Of a DNA stretch of 21,985 bases, positions 7,081 to 14,537 are shown piece by piece. Source of the stretch: Chloroflexota bacterium (GTDB lineage Bacteria; Chloroflexota; Limnocylindria; Limnocylindrales; CSP1-4). The DNA is taken from the NCBI GenBank assembly GCA_025935655.1, contig JAICUV010000023.1, forward strand, positions 1 to 21,985, in the 5' to 3' direction. The translations under genes and the position numbers were made by a program. The notes under the pieces were generated by a model that was not told where the DNA came from, did no database searches, and was given only the letters and a program-made list of their open reading frames with translations. The first letter of the stretch is position 1; every line of letters starts with the position of its first letter.

Positions 7081-7120
7081 AGCCGGCGACGGACGCGAGG
7101 TACGTCGGCCGCCGCCGGCT
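7081..7120 (-). terminator. Stem-loop after the fasciclin gene
   Basis: AGCCGGCG (7081-7088) and CGCCGGCT (7113-7120) are perfectly complementary, and GACG/CGTC pair inside the loop. The structure starts about 12 nt after the stop of the minus-strand fasciclin gene. No T-run follows, as is usual in very GC-rich genomes. Confidence 0.5.
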
Positions 7121-7132
7121 CATGTGGTGGGA

Positions 7133-7816
7133 TCAGGACTTCGGCAGCAGGACCCCGTCGATGATGTAGACGGTGGCGTTCTTCGTCTGGACGTTGCCGC
7201 AGACGACCTTCGCCGTGCCGTTGACCGTGAAGTCCTCGCCGCTGCCGGTGACCTCGATCGTCCCGCCCTGCAGCGTCGTGTGGGTGCCCGCGAGCATGTC
7301 CGGCGTGATCCGGCCGGGCACGACGTGGTACGTCAGCACCGTCGTGAGGAGGCCCTTCGGGTCGGCCAGCGCCGCGTCGAGGGTCGCCTTGTCGAGCGCC
7401 GTGAACGCGTCGTTCGTGGGGGCGAACACGGTGATGTCGGGCGTCGTGTTGAGCGTGTCGGCGAGGCCGGCGGCACCAACCGCGGTCACGAGGGTCGAGA
7501 GCGCCGGGTTGTTGGAGGCGGCCGTCGCCACCGGGTCGAGCGCCATGCCGTTGAAGCTGCCGGCGCCGTCCGCCGGGACCGATGCGCAGGCGCTGCCGAA
7601 CGGCCCGTCGGTCATGCCCTGGCTGGGGGCCATGGACTCCGGTGCCATGGACGATGGCGCCATGGACTCGGGCGCCATGGACGCAGGCGCCATGGACGGC
7701 GCCATGGATGCGGGGGCGGCCGTCGAGCCGCCGCTGCCGGACGAGCAGGCCGCGAACACGAGCGCTGCGCTGAACAGCAGTCCGCCGGCGCGGGCCACCC
7801 TGGTCTTGTTCGTCAT
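7133..7816 (-). CDS. Fasciclin (FAS1) domain lipoprotein
   Basis: The protein has 227 residues. The start ATG at 7816 has AGGAG eight bases upstream. The N-terminus is a lipoprotein signal with lipobox FAAC (Cys24). A Ser/Met/Ala/Pro spacer of SMAP units follows at about 37-65, then one FAS1 domain at about 92-226. FAS1 landmarks present are ITVFAPTNDAFTAL (128-141), TYHVVPG (162-168) and ATVYIIDGVLLP (214-225). FAS1 domains mediate cell-surface adhesion; single-domain lipoproteins like this are common in soil and aquatic bacteria and have no assigned enzyme activity. Two mature-part cysteines (77 and 206) may form a disulfide. The protein should be anchored outside the membrane, with the SMAP spacer lifting the domain off the surface. 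Confidence 0.93.
   Translation of the reverse strand: MTNKTRVARAGGLLFSAALVFAACSSGSGGSTAAPASMAPSMAPASMAPESMAPSSMAPESMAPSQGMTDGPFGSACASVPADGAGSFNGMALDPVATAASNNPALSTLVTAVGAAGLADTLNTTPDITVFAPTNDAFTALDKATLDAALADPKGLLTTVLTYHVVPGRITPDMLAGTHTTLQGGTIEVTGSGEDFTVNGTAKVVCGNVQTKNATVYIIDGVLLPKS
7628..7714. repeat. In-frame minisatellite inside the fasciclin gene
   Basis: CCATGG occurs at 7628, 7643, 7658, 7673, 7688 and 7700, giving four 15-bp steps and one 12-bp step. On the coding strand each unit encodes a variant of SMAP plus one residue. All steps are multiples of three, so copy-number change would alter spacer length without breaking the frame. Confidence 0.8.
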
Positions 7817-7945
7817 CTGTGAATCTCCTGTGGGCTCTCTGGTGGATGTCGGGTCCCGTGACGCCCGGCCCATCGCCCGCTCACCGGGAGGAGGTCGGCG
7901 AGCGGTGCGAGGGGGGGCCGCACGGAGGTGGATGCGCGGGCGGGC

Positions 7946-8037
7946 GCGGATCGGATCACCGCGGACCGGATCACCGCGGACCGGATCACCCCGGATCGGA
8001 TCACCCGCGGACCGGATCACCCGCGGATCGGGTATCC
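7946..8037. repeat. 15-bp tandem repeat in a divergent intergenic region
   Basis: Units start at 7946, 7961, 7976, 7991, 8006 and 8022 with consensus GCGGAYCGGATCACC; lengths are 15, 15, 15, 15, 16 and about 16, and the last is degenerate. It lies in the 250-bp gap between the fasciclin gene and the MFS gene and ends about 30 bp before the MFS start. Short open frames cross it on both strands, but they lack a plausible start and begin or end in unrelated sequence, so it is treated as non-coding. Confidence 0.8.
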
Positions 8038-8066
8038 CGGATCGAGCCGTGCGATAGTCGGAGCGA

Positions 8067-9380
8067 ATGGCCCAGCCCGACGCCAGCCCCGAGGTCCCGC
8101 CGCCCACCCGCCGACGCCGCGGCACCCGCAGGCTCGCCAGGCTCGTCATCGATCCCGCGCCGCTCCGGCTGGACCGTGACTACCGGCTCCTGTGGTCCGG
8201 GCAGGCGATCAGCACGACGGGCCGGTTCATCACCCAGGTCGTGCTCCCGTACCAGGTCTACGTGCTGACGGGGGACCTGCTCGCGGTCGGCCTGCTGTCG
8301 ATCGTGCAGCTGATCCCGATCCTCGCCTTCTCGCTCGGCGGCGGCGCCGTGGCCGACGCGGTGGACCGCCGCCGCCTGCTCCTCGTCACGCAGCTCGGGC
8401 TCATGGGCTGCTCGGCGGCGCTTGCCGGGCTCGCGCTCCTCCCCGCCCCGCCGCTGTTCGCGCTGTACGTCGTCGCGTTCGTCGCGGCCGGGCTCGGGTC
8501 GATCGACCAGCCGGCCCGCGCCAGCTCGATCCCGCGCCTCGTGCCACCGGAGCGCCTGCCGGCGGCGATCTCCCTCAACCAGGTCGTGTTCAACGGCAGC
8601 GCGGTGATCGGCCCGGCGCTGGGCGGGATCATCCTCGCGACGCTCGGGATCGCCGCCGCCTACACGGTCGACGTCGTCACGTTCCTCGCGGCGATCGTGG
8701 CCCTGCTGCTCATGCACCCGATCCCGCCGACGGCTGGCCAGGCGCGGGCCAGCGTCCAGAGCATCCTCGAGGGCCTCCGGTTCGCCCGCAGCAAGCGGGA
8801 GCTCCTGGCCACGTTCATCGTCGACATCAACGCGATGGTCTTCGGCTCGCCCCGTGCGCTGTTCCCGGCACTCGCGCTGGACGTGTTCAAGGTGGGGCCC
8901 GCGGGCGTCGGGTTCATGGCGTCTGCGGCGGGGCTCGGGGCGCTGCTCGCGGCGCTGTTCTCGGGCTGGACGGGTCGCGTGACACGGCCCGGCCGCGCGG
9001 TCCTCGTGGCGGTCGCGGTGTGGGGCGTCGGCATCATCGGCTTCGGCCTCTCCACGTTCAGCTTTCCGCTCGCCCTGGCCTTCCTCGCGCTCGCCGCGGG
9101 CGCCGACGTCATCAGCGCCGTGCTCCGGAGCGCGATGATGCAGGTGCTGACGCCGGACCCGTTGCGCGGTCGCGTGAGCTCCATCCACGTGCTGGTGGTG
9201 ACGGGCGGTCCGCGGATCGGCGACGTGGAGGCGGCCGCGGTGGCGTCGGTGATCGGCCCGGTGGGGTCGGTGGTCACGGGCGGGATCCTGACCCTCGTGG
9301 GCCTCGGGGTCATCAACCTCGCGATGCCCGAGTTCAACCGCCTCGAGATGCGCCTGGACCACGCCGAACCCGTGGGCTGA
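8067..9380 (+). CDS. MFS transporter, EntS/MFS_3-like exporter
   Basis: The protein has 437 residues. An Arg-rich cytoplasmic head of about 40 residues precedes DYRLLWSGQAISTTGRFITQVVLPYQVY, a typical first helix of MFS_3-type exporters. Motif A reads GGAVADAVDRRRLL at about 92-105. RLVPPERLPAAISLNQVVFNGSAVIGPALGG is the conserved loop and helix 5 of this group. A second half begins near SKRELLATFI, and the end PEFNRLE is usual. About 12 helices are expected. Relatives export siderophores, macrolides or other small molecules; the substrate cannot be read from sequence. GATAGT (8053-8058) is a possible -10 box 8 bases before the ATG, and GGAG lies only 3 bases from the start. The 15-bp tandem repeat lies upstream. 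It is probably transcribed on its own. Confidence 0.92.
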   Translation: MAQPDASPEVPPPTRRRRGTRRLARLVIDPAPLRLDRDYRLLWSGQAISTTGRFITQVVLPYQVYVLTGDLLAVGLLSIVQLIPILAFSLGGGAVADAVDRRRLLLVTQLGLMGCSAALAGLALLPAPPLFALYVVAFVAAGLGSIDQPARASSIPRLVPPERLPAAISLNQVVFNGSAVIGPALGGIILATLGIAAAYTVDVVTFLAAIVALLLMHPIPPTAGQARASVQSILEGLRFARSKRELLATFIVDINAMVFGSPRALFPALALDVFKVGPAGVGFMASAAGLGALLAALFSGWTGRVTRPGRAVLVAVAVWGVGIIGFGLSTFSFPLALAFLALAAGADVISAVLRSAMMQVLTPDPLRGRVSSIHVLVVTGGPRIGDVEAAAVASVIGPVGSVVTGGILTLVGLGVINLAMPEFNRLEMRLDHAEPVG

Positions 9381-9425
9381 GCCCCGCCGGCCGACGGCGC
9401 GCGAACCCGGAACGGCGCCGACGCG

Positions 9426-9438
9426 TAGGGTCCTGCGA
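9426..9438 (+). promoter_or_regulatory. Likely leaderless promoter (-10 box TAGGGT)
   Basis: TAGGGT at 9426-9431 fits TANNNT and lies 6 bases before the ATG at 9438. Transcription would start at or next to the A of the ATG, and no Shine-Dalgarno is present. The same spacing is seen before the acetolactate-synthase-like gene. Just upstream, GACGGCGC and GCGCCGAC flank a loop (about 9393-9421, one mismatch) and may end MFS transcription. Confidence 0.4.
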
Positions 9439-10271
9439 TGGGTCCGCGGCTGTTCTGCATCCCAGCGACCGAGGCGCCGGTCGTCGCCGTCCTGCGGCGC
9501 GGCCCCAGCGACTGGTTCCACCTGGGCCGCTGGGACACCGACGCCGGCACCTACGAGCCCGGCGCGTGGCTCCGGGGAACGGTCTATCCGCAGCGCTGCG
9601 ACCTGTCGCCGGACGGGCGCTGGTTCGTGTACTTCGCGCTCAAGGCGAGCGCGTCCTGGGCGCCAGGCCCCACGTTCATCGCCGTGTCACGGCTGCCGTG
9701 GCTGACGGCGCTCGCCGCGTGGGGCACGGGTGGCACCTGGACCCGCGGCCTCGCGTTCGTGCCCCGCGGGACGGCCGCGCATCCGCCGCCGCCGCCGGAC
9801 ACCGGGGCGCTCGAGCCACTGCTCCAGCGGTATGCCCTGGACCACCGGCGGCCGGCCTCGTTCGCGGTGGAGCGCGCACGGGGCTGGACGGAGACCGCCG
9901 ACACCCCGCCGCAGGCGGCGGACGACCCGTGGGACGAGAAGCGCATCGCGCGGGTCACGATGGAGAAGCCGCGCCCGGGCGACAGCGCGGTCAGCCTCCG
10001 CGTCCGCGGCTGGTACGCCGCCCACCGCGCGTTCGGGCCGGCACGCGATCCCGCGCGGTACGCGCTGGCCGACGCCAGCGGCGAGGAGCGTCCGCTCGAC
10101 GGCGTGCAGTGGGCGGACTGGGCGCGGGATGGCAGGCTCCTCGTGGCGACGGTGGGCGGGCAGCTCCAGGTCCGGCCGGATCCGGCTCGTCCCGACCCCA
10201 CGTGGGAGGCCGACGAGTCCGCGCTGCGCCCGGATCCGGCGCCCCCGCCGGCCGAGGCCGCCGTGTGGTGA
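9438..10271 (+). CDS. Orphan protein with beta-propeller-like strand motifs
   Basis: This is a 277-residue soluble protein with no signal peptide or membrane helix, and I do not recognise the family. Near the N-terminus CDLSPDGRWFVYFA (54-67) and near the C-terminus WADWARDGRLLVATVGGQLQVR look like TolB/WD-type blades, where an 'SPDG' turn precedes a hydrophobic strand. The region between is rich in Trp, Pro and Arg, with a PPPPPD stretch near 117, and the last 25 residues are Pro/Asp-rich and probably disordered. GC-rich wobble positions and the -10 box 6 bases before the ATG support it as a real gene. The propeller idea rests on two motifs only. Confidence 0.75.
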   Translation: MGPRLFCIPATEAPVVAVLRRGPSDWFHLGRWDTDAGTYEPGAWLRGTVYPQRCDLSPDGRWFVYFALKASASWAPGPTFIAVSRLPWLTALAAWGTGGTWTRGLAFVPRGTAAHPPPPPDTGALEPLLQRYALDHRRPASFAVERARGWTETADTPPQAADDPWDEKRIARVTMEKPRPGDSAVSLRVRGWYAAHRAFGPARDPARYALADASGEERPLDGVQWADWARDGRLLVATVGGQLQVRPDPARPDPTWEADESALRPDPAPPPAEAAVW

Positions 10272-10290
10272 CCGGCACGCCGCGCGCGCA

Positions 10291-10402
10291 GGCGACGTCG
10301 CCCGGCGAAATGCGAACGAATCGGCCCCCTCGGACGCCCTTGATGGCAGATGCAACAACCGACGTCGATGCTGCGTCATGGGCATGCGTTCCAAGACATG
10401 CC
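10291..10402. promoter_or_regulatory. Intergenic inverted repeats before the next gene
   Basis: GGCGACGTCGCC (10291-10302) is a perfect 12-bp palindrome just after a stop codon. GGCATG (10381-10386) pairs with CATGCC (10397-10402), ending just before the G-rich ribosome site (10405-10411) of the gene at 10420. Base composition dips here compared with the neighbouring genes, as expected for a promoter. No convincing -10/-35 pair was found. Confidence 0.3.
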
Positions 10403-10419
10403 TGTGGGGGGTCCTGTCG

Positions 10420-10992
10420 ATGCGAAGCCTGGTGTTCGGAATCGGTCTCGCGGGGCTGATCGGTGTGGCCGTACTCGCGCCGCCATTCGCCCGCGCCGGG
10501 ACGACCGGCCCCTCGATCCCGTTCGGCGCCGCGATCGCGGCCTCGCGCCTCGTCGTCATCGCCACGACGGAGCTGCGTGCCGACGGCGCCATCGTGGTCC
10601 ACGTGGAGCGCGTGCTCGCGGGCGCCCGTCCGGCGACGTCGTCGCTGGTGTTCACCGAGCCGCAGGACCCGCCCGCGTTCGTCGACGGCGGCCGTGCGGT
10701 CATCGCCTTCGGCGAGCCCACGTCCATCGAGGCAGCCGCCCCGACCCGCGCCTGGCAGATCAGCGCGGACGGGTACGTCGACCCGGACGGGATCCAGCCC
10801 GCGGACGGACTGCCGCCCACGCTCGCGGCGCTGTACACGTGGTTCGGCGTCCCGATGCGCGTGGAGCCGGCGGCAGGCGCGGACGGCGGGCTGGCGAACG
10901 CCCTCGGTCCCATCCTGCTGGTGCTCGTCGCCCTCGCGCTGGCGGAGGGCGGGATCGCGCACCGTGACCGGCGTCGCGCCCCCGGCGGCTGA
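10420..10992 (+). CDS. Secreted, C-terminally anchored protein of unknown function
   Basis: The protein has 190 residues. Three in-frame ATGs exist (10378, 10384, 10420). The last is chosen because a G-run lies 8 bases before it and because it places a clean signal peptide at the start: positive MRS, hydrophobic core 4-20, cleavage likely after ARA at 26. The mature part begins with AAIAASRLVVIATTELRADGAIVVHVERVLAG and has the look of a small beta-sandwich. A single hydrophobic helix at about 161-178 is followed by HRDRRR, so the domain would face outside and be held by its C-terminus. I do not recognise the family. Neighbours give no clear hint. Confidence 0.72.
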   Translation: MRSLVFGIGLAGLIGVAVLAPPFARAGTTGPSIPFGAAIAASRLVVIATTELRADGAIVVHVERVLAGARPATSSLVFTEPQDPPAFVDGGRAVIAFGEPTSIEAAAPTRAWQISADGYVDPDGIQPADGLPPTLAALYTWFGVPMRVEPAAGADGGLANALGPILLVLVALALAEGGIAHRDRRRAPGG

Positions 10993-11031
10993 GCCGGCGG
11001 GCCACCGCCCGCCCGGGAGCCGCACCCCGCC

Positions 11032-11060
11032 TTGACACGCTCTCCGGGCGCCGCGATCCT
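11032..11060 (+). promoter_or_regulatory. Candidate promoter for the PH/SHOCT gene
   Basis: TTGACA (11032-11037) is a perfect -35 consensus. At exactly 17 bp spacing lies GATCCT (11055-11060), a 3/6 match to TATAAT. The leader would be about 58 nt and includes the AGGGGAG ribosome site (11114-11120). Confidence 0.45.
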
Positions 11061-11124
11061 GCGGGGCAGGCCGCATCACCCGAGGCGTCACCCCGGGGCC
11101 GTGCACCCAGCCCAGGGGAGCGAC

Positions 11125-11811
11125 ATGAGCATCAGCGAGAACCTGATCCCGAACGAGACGATCGTCCTCGAGGTGAAGAAGCACTGGATCGCGCCCGTCC
11201 GTGACTCGCTGCCGGCGGCCGGCCTGATCATCCTCGCGGCGATCCTCGGCATCGTGAAGCCCACGGGAGACGGGTTCCTCGGCTGGATCGGCAGCGTGCT
11301 GGGCATCATTCAGTGGGGGCTCGTGATCGCCGGCATCGCCTGGATCGTCTACAACGTCATCGTGTGGCGGACGGCCGAGTTCGCGGTCACAACGCTCCGG
11401 GTCCTGCGCTACGAGGGCGTCATCCGCCGGCGCAGCTCCGAGACGCTGCTGTCCGCGGTGAGCGACGTCAAGCTCAACGTCGGGATGCTCGGCAAGCAGC
11501 TCGGCTACGGCGACATCCGGATCCTGACGGTCTCCGGCGAGGCGGGCGCGGACCAGTTCTCGTCGATCACCGAGGCCACGGAGTTCCGCAACGCGATGAT
11601 GGCGCAGAAGATGGCGGAGCAGACGGCGGCCCGCGCCCCGCAGATGGCCGCCGCGGCCGCGGCCGCGGCCCCGGCACCCGCGCCCGTTCCCGCTCCCTCG
11701 GCGGCGGACGCCGCGGAGGCGATCACGCGCCTGGCCGAGCTGCGCGACCAGGGACTCCTGACGCCCGAGGAGTTCGAGGCCAAGAAGGCCGAGATCCTCG
11801 CCCGGATCTAG
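11125..11811 (+). CDS. Membrane protein with bacterial PH-like domain and C-terminal SHOCT motif
   Basis: The protein has 228 residues from the ATG at 11125, which has AGGGGAG four bases upstream; an earlier in-frame TTG-region start would give an unlikely Pro/Arg-rich head. Two membrane helices (about 29-45 and 53-80) are followed by a bPH2/DUF304-like strand set with the usual WRTAEFAVTTLRVLRYEGVIRRRSSETLLSAVSDVKL (81-117) and YGDIRILTVSGEAG. An Ala/Pro linker at 172-195 leads to a SHOCT motif (AITRLAELRDQGLLTPEEFEAKKAEIL, 199-225). Known SHOCT motifs are short helical hairpins often attached to membrane or oligomeric proteins, and bPH domains form membrane-associated rings. The exact role is unknown. 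The MscS gene follows 42 bp downstream on the same strand. Confidence 0.88.
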   Translation: MSISENLIPNETIVLEVKKHWIAPVRDSLPAAGLIILAAILGIVKPTGDGFLGWIGSVLGIIQWGLVIAGIAWIVYNVIVWRTAEFAVTTLRVLRYEGVIRRRSSETLLSAVSDVKLNVGMLGKQLGYGDIRILTVSGEAGADQFSSITEATEFRNAMMAQKMAEQTAARAPQMAAAAAAAAPAPAPVPAPSAADAAEAITRLAELRDQGLLTPEEFEAKKAEILARI

Positions 11812-11834
11812 CCCACCCGCCCCCGCGCCACCTC

Positions 11835-11851
11835 GATCCTGATCGGGGATC
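11835..11851 (+). promoter_or_regulatory. Hairpin overlapping the ribosome site of the MscS-type gene
   Basis: GATCC (11835-11839) pairs with GGATC (11847-11851). The downstream arm overlaps the GGGGA ribosome site (11845-11849) and ends 2 bases before the ATG. It could damp translation, or could be chance since GATC is self-complementary. Confidence 0.25.
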
Positions 11852-11853
11852 CC

Positions 11854-12717
11854 ATGGACGACGTCTCCACCGAGCTCACCGGCCTCGCGGAGTGGCTGAC
11901 CGGAAACGCGTTGCTGCTCCTGTTCGGGGGCATCGTCCTCCTGTTCCTCTACCGCGGGCTCCGGCCGTGGGTCCATCGCGCGCTCATCCACGCGATGCGC
12001 GCCCAGCGGGCCGCGGTGGGGGACAACCCGGGCGAGCAGGGCGAGCTGGACCGGCGGGTCGAGACGATCGAGGACGTCGTCACCCGCCTGCTCAAGGCCG
12101 CCGTGGCGATGGGCGTCATCGCGATCCTGCTCGGCGCGTTCAACCTGTGGCCGGCGCTCGCCGGGCTCGGGCTGGTGCTCGCCGCGCTCACCCTGGCCGG
12201 CCAGAGCATCATCCTGGACTACCTGATGGGCTTCCTGATCCTTACCGAGGGCCAGTACTTCAAGGGCGACACGGTCCAGATCAACGGCATCACGGGCGTC
12301 GTGGTGGAGGTCGGGCTGCGCCGGACCCAGCTGCGCGACGTCCGTGGGACGCTCCACTCGATCTCCAACGCCACGGTCCGCCAGTCGGCGAACCTCACCC
12401 GGACGTACGGCCTCGCGACGGTGGAGGTCGACGGGGTGGCCGACGGGGACGTCGAGGCGGTGATCGCGGTCCTGGACCGGGTGGGCGAGGAGATGGCCGC
12501 CGACGCCGAGTTCGACGGCATCTTCCTGGACACCCCCGGCTACGCGGGGACGACGCGCCTCACCGCGAACGGCGCCACGCTCCGGCTCAGCGGCCGGGTA
12601 CGGCCGGAGTCCCGGCCGCGCGTCGAGCAGGAGATGCGCCGCCGCGTCGCCGGCCAGCTCGCCGCGTCCGGCATCCAGCTGATCCGGCCGGGCTACGCGA
12701 CGACGCCCGGTCCGTAG
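11854..12717 (+). CDS. Small-conductance mechanosensitive channel, MscS family
   Basis: The protein has 287 residues, the usual size for a minimal MscS. Membrane segments lie at about 18-34, 80-98 and 100-130. The third, pore-lining helix is Gly/Ala-rich (LAGLGLVLAALTLAGQSIILDYLMGFLIL). It runs into the conserved beta-domain TEGQYFKGDTVQINGITGVVVEVGLRRTQLR and then SISNATV, where MscS proteins read 'IPN'. A cytoplasmic alpha/beta domain follows. The family opens under membrane tension to release solutes during osmotic downshock. The serine in ISNATV in place of proline is a mild deviation. Likely co-transcribed with the PH/SHOCT gene. Confidence 0.92.
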   Translation: MDDVSTELTGLAEWLTGNALLLLFGGIVLLFLYRGLRPWVHRALIHAMRAQRAAVGDNPGEQGELDRRVETIEDVVTRLLKAAVAMGVIAILLGAFNLWPALAGLGLVLAALTLAGQSIILDYLMGFLILTEGQYFKGDTVQINGITGVVVEVGLRRTQLRDVRGTLHSISNATVRQSANLTRTYGLATVEVDGVADGDVEAVIAVLDRVGEEMAADAEFDGIFLDTPGYAGTTRLTANGATLRLSGRVRPESRPRVEQEMRRRVAGQLAASGIQLIRPGYATTPGP

Positions 12718-12733
12718 TCGACGGGCGTGACCC

Positions 12734-12746
12734 TAGACTGGTCGCA
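12734..12746 (+). promoter_or_regulatory. Likely leaderless promoter (-10 box TAGACT)
   Basis: TAGACT (12734-12739) fits TANNNT and ends 6 bases before the ATG at 12746, so transcription would begin at the start codon itself. No ribosome site is present. A -35 is not evident. Confidence 0.45.
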
Positions 12747-14446
12747 TGACGTCCGACCCCCGCCCCACCGCCGCCCGCCTCCTCGTCGACTGCCTCGCCG
12801 CCGAGGGCTGCGAGTGGGTCTTCTCCGTCCCAGGCGAGGAGACGATGGACATCCTGGAGGCGCTCGCCGACGAGACGCGGGTCCGCCACGTGACCACGCG
12901 CCACGAGCAGGGCGCCGCATTCATGGCCGACGTCCACGGGCGGCTCACCGGGCGTCCCGCGGTCGCGATGGCGACGCTCGGTCCCGGTGCGACCAACCTC
13001 GTGACCGGGATCGCGGACGCGTTCCTGGACCGGGCGCCGATGGTCGCGATCACGGGCCAGACGGGCTCGGACAAGCTGCACAAGGAATCGCACCAGCTCG
13101 TCGACATCCCGCGGATGTTCGGCCCCGTCACCAAGTGGACCACGCGTGTCGGGCGCGCGGACGCGATCCCGGAGACCGTGACCCGCGCCTTCCGCACCGC
13201 CCGGCTCGAGAAGCCCGGGCCCACGCACATCGAGCTGCCGGAGGACATCGCCGCCTCACGGGTGGACCCCTCGCTCTCGCCGCTGCCGGCGGCCCGCGCG
13301 TACTTCCCGGAGCCAACGGGGGAGGCGATCGCGCACGCGGCCTCGCTCATCGCCGCCTCGTCCCGCCCGATCGTCCTGGCGGGCAACGGCGTCCTGCGCC
13401 GCCGCGCCGCCGACGACTTGCGGGCGTTCGCGAAGGGCCTCCACATCCCCGTCGCGACGACGTTCATGGGCAAGGGGGCGATGGACGACCGCAGCCACCT
13501 CTCGCTGATGGCCGTCGGGCTGCAGGCACGGGACCACGTGCTCTCGGGCTTCGACCGCGCCGACCTCGTGATCTGCGTGGGCTACGACCTCGTGGAGTAC
13601 GGACCGTCCCGCTGGAACCCGGACGGCCGCAAGCGGATCGTCCACATCGACACCCAGCCCTCCGAGGTCGACGCCTCGTACCGGCCCGAGGTCGAGCTGA
13701 TCGGGGACATCGACGGGTCGTTGCGGCGGCTCCTCGCGGCGGTCGAGCCGCGCGGGATCTCGGGGCGCACGGCGTCCGAGCGCCACGCCTCGCGGGAGAT
13801 CCTCGTCCACGCGGACCTGCGCAACCAGCTCCTCGAGGACCTCCGGGCATGGGAGGACGACGACGCGCCGGTCGTCAAGCCCCAGAAGGCCATCCTCGAG
13901 CTGCGCCGCGCGCTGGCCCCGGACGACGTGCTGGTCTCGGACGTCGGGGCGCACAAGATCTGGGTCGCCCGGCTGTTCCAGACCTACGAGCCGAACACGG
14001 TGATCATCTCCAACGGCTTCGCGGCCATGGGGATCGCGCTGCCGGGCGCCATCGCGGCCTCGCTCGTCCACCCGGACCGCCGCGTCGTGGCCCTGTGCGG
14101 GGACGGCGGGCTGCTGATGAACGTCCAGGAGCTGGAGACCGCCGTCCGGCTGCGATCGAAGGTGACGGTCGTCGTGTGGCGGGACGACAGCTACGGCCTC
14201 ATCGACTGGAAGCAGCGCAACGAGTTCGGGCGACCGTTCGGCGTCGAGTTCGGCAACCCGGACTTCGTGGCGCTGGCGCGGTCGTTCGGGATGCCGGCGT
14301 TCAGGCCGGCGGGCTCCAGCGAGCTCGCGGCGAGCCTGCGTGAGGCGCTGGCCGTGGACGGGCCGGCCCTCGTCGAGGTGCCGATCGACTACCGCGAGAA
14401 CCTGCGGCTCACCGAGCGGCTCGGGGCCCTGGATCCGGACGCCTGA
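12746..14446 (+). CDS. Acetolactate synthase-like thiamine-diphosphate enzyme
   Basis: This 566-residue protein has three-domain IlvB/AlsS architecture. The N-terminal PYR domain holds the catalytic glutamate in RHEQGAAFMADVHGRLTG (Glu54) and the loop TLGPGATNLVTGIADAFLDRAPMVAITGQ (77-105). The C-terminal PP domain holds the Mg/ThDP motif GDGGLLMN (452-459) through WRDDSYGLIDWKQ. The stretch VEFGNPDFVALARSFG and the ending VEVPIDYREN are closest, from memory, to catabolic AlsS-type acetolactate synthases, which join two pyruvates and need no small subunit. No ilvN, ilvC or alsD lies nearby, which fits an unassisted enzyme. The early motif VPGEETMDIL, where AlsS usually has a 'GIPGAKID'-like loop, is unusual, so another 2-oxoacid substrate is possible. 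The transcript is probably leaderless. Confidence 0.85.
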   Translation: MTSDPRPTAARLLVDCLAAEGCEWVFSVPGEETMDILEALADETRVRHVTTRHEQGAAFMADVHGRLTGRPAVAMATLGPGATNLVTGIADAFLDRAPMVAITGQTGSDKLHKESHQLVDIPRMFGPVTKWTTRVGRADAIPETVTRAFRTARLEKPGPTHIELPEDIAASRVDPSLSPLPAARAYFPEPTGEAIAHAASLIAASSRPIVLAGNGVLRRRAADDLRAFAKGLHIPVATTFMGKGAMDDRSHLSLMAVGLQARDHVLSGFDRADLVICVGYDLVEYGPSRWNPDGRKRIVHIDTQPSEVDASYRPEVELIGDIDGSLRRLLAAVEPRGISGRTASERHASREILVHADLRNQLLEDLRAWEDDDAPVVKPQKAILELRRALAPDDVLVSDVGAHKIWVARLFQTYEPNTVIISNGFAAMGIALPGAIAASLVHPDRRVVALCGDGGLLMNVQELETAVRLRSKVTVVVWRDDSYGLIDWKQRNEFGRPFGVEFGNPDFVALARSFGMPAFRPAGSSELAASLREALAVDGPALVEVPIDYRENLRLTERLGALDPDA

Positions 14447-14537
14447 GCCACCGGCGACGCACGCCGCGATCCGACGGGCGCATGCTGGCGTAGGACAGGG
14501 CACAACCAACCGTTCAGCGCCCCAGAGGTATGCCCCC

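Noticed and set aside
7928..8179. Repeat peptide gene (ADRIT units) on the 15-bp repeat
   Set aside because: A 15-bp unit automatically gives a repeating peptide in every frame. The frame has no ribosome site and runs into the MFS gene out of frame.
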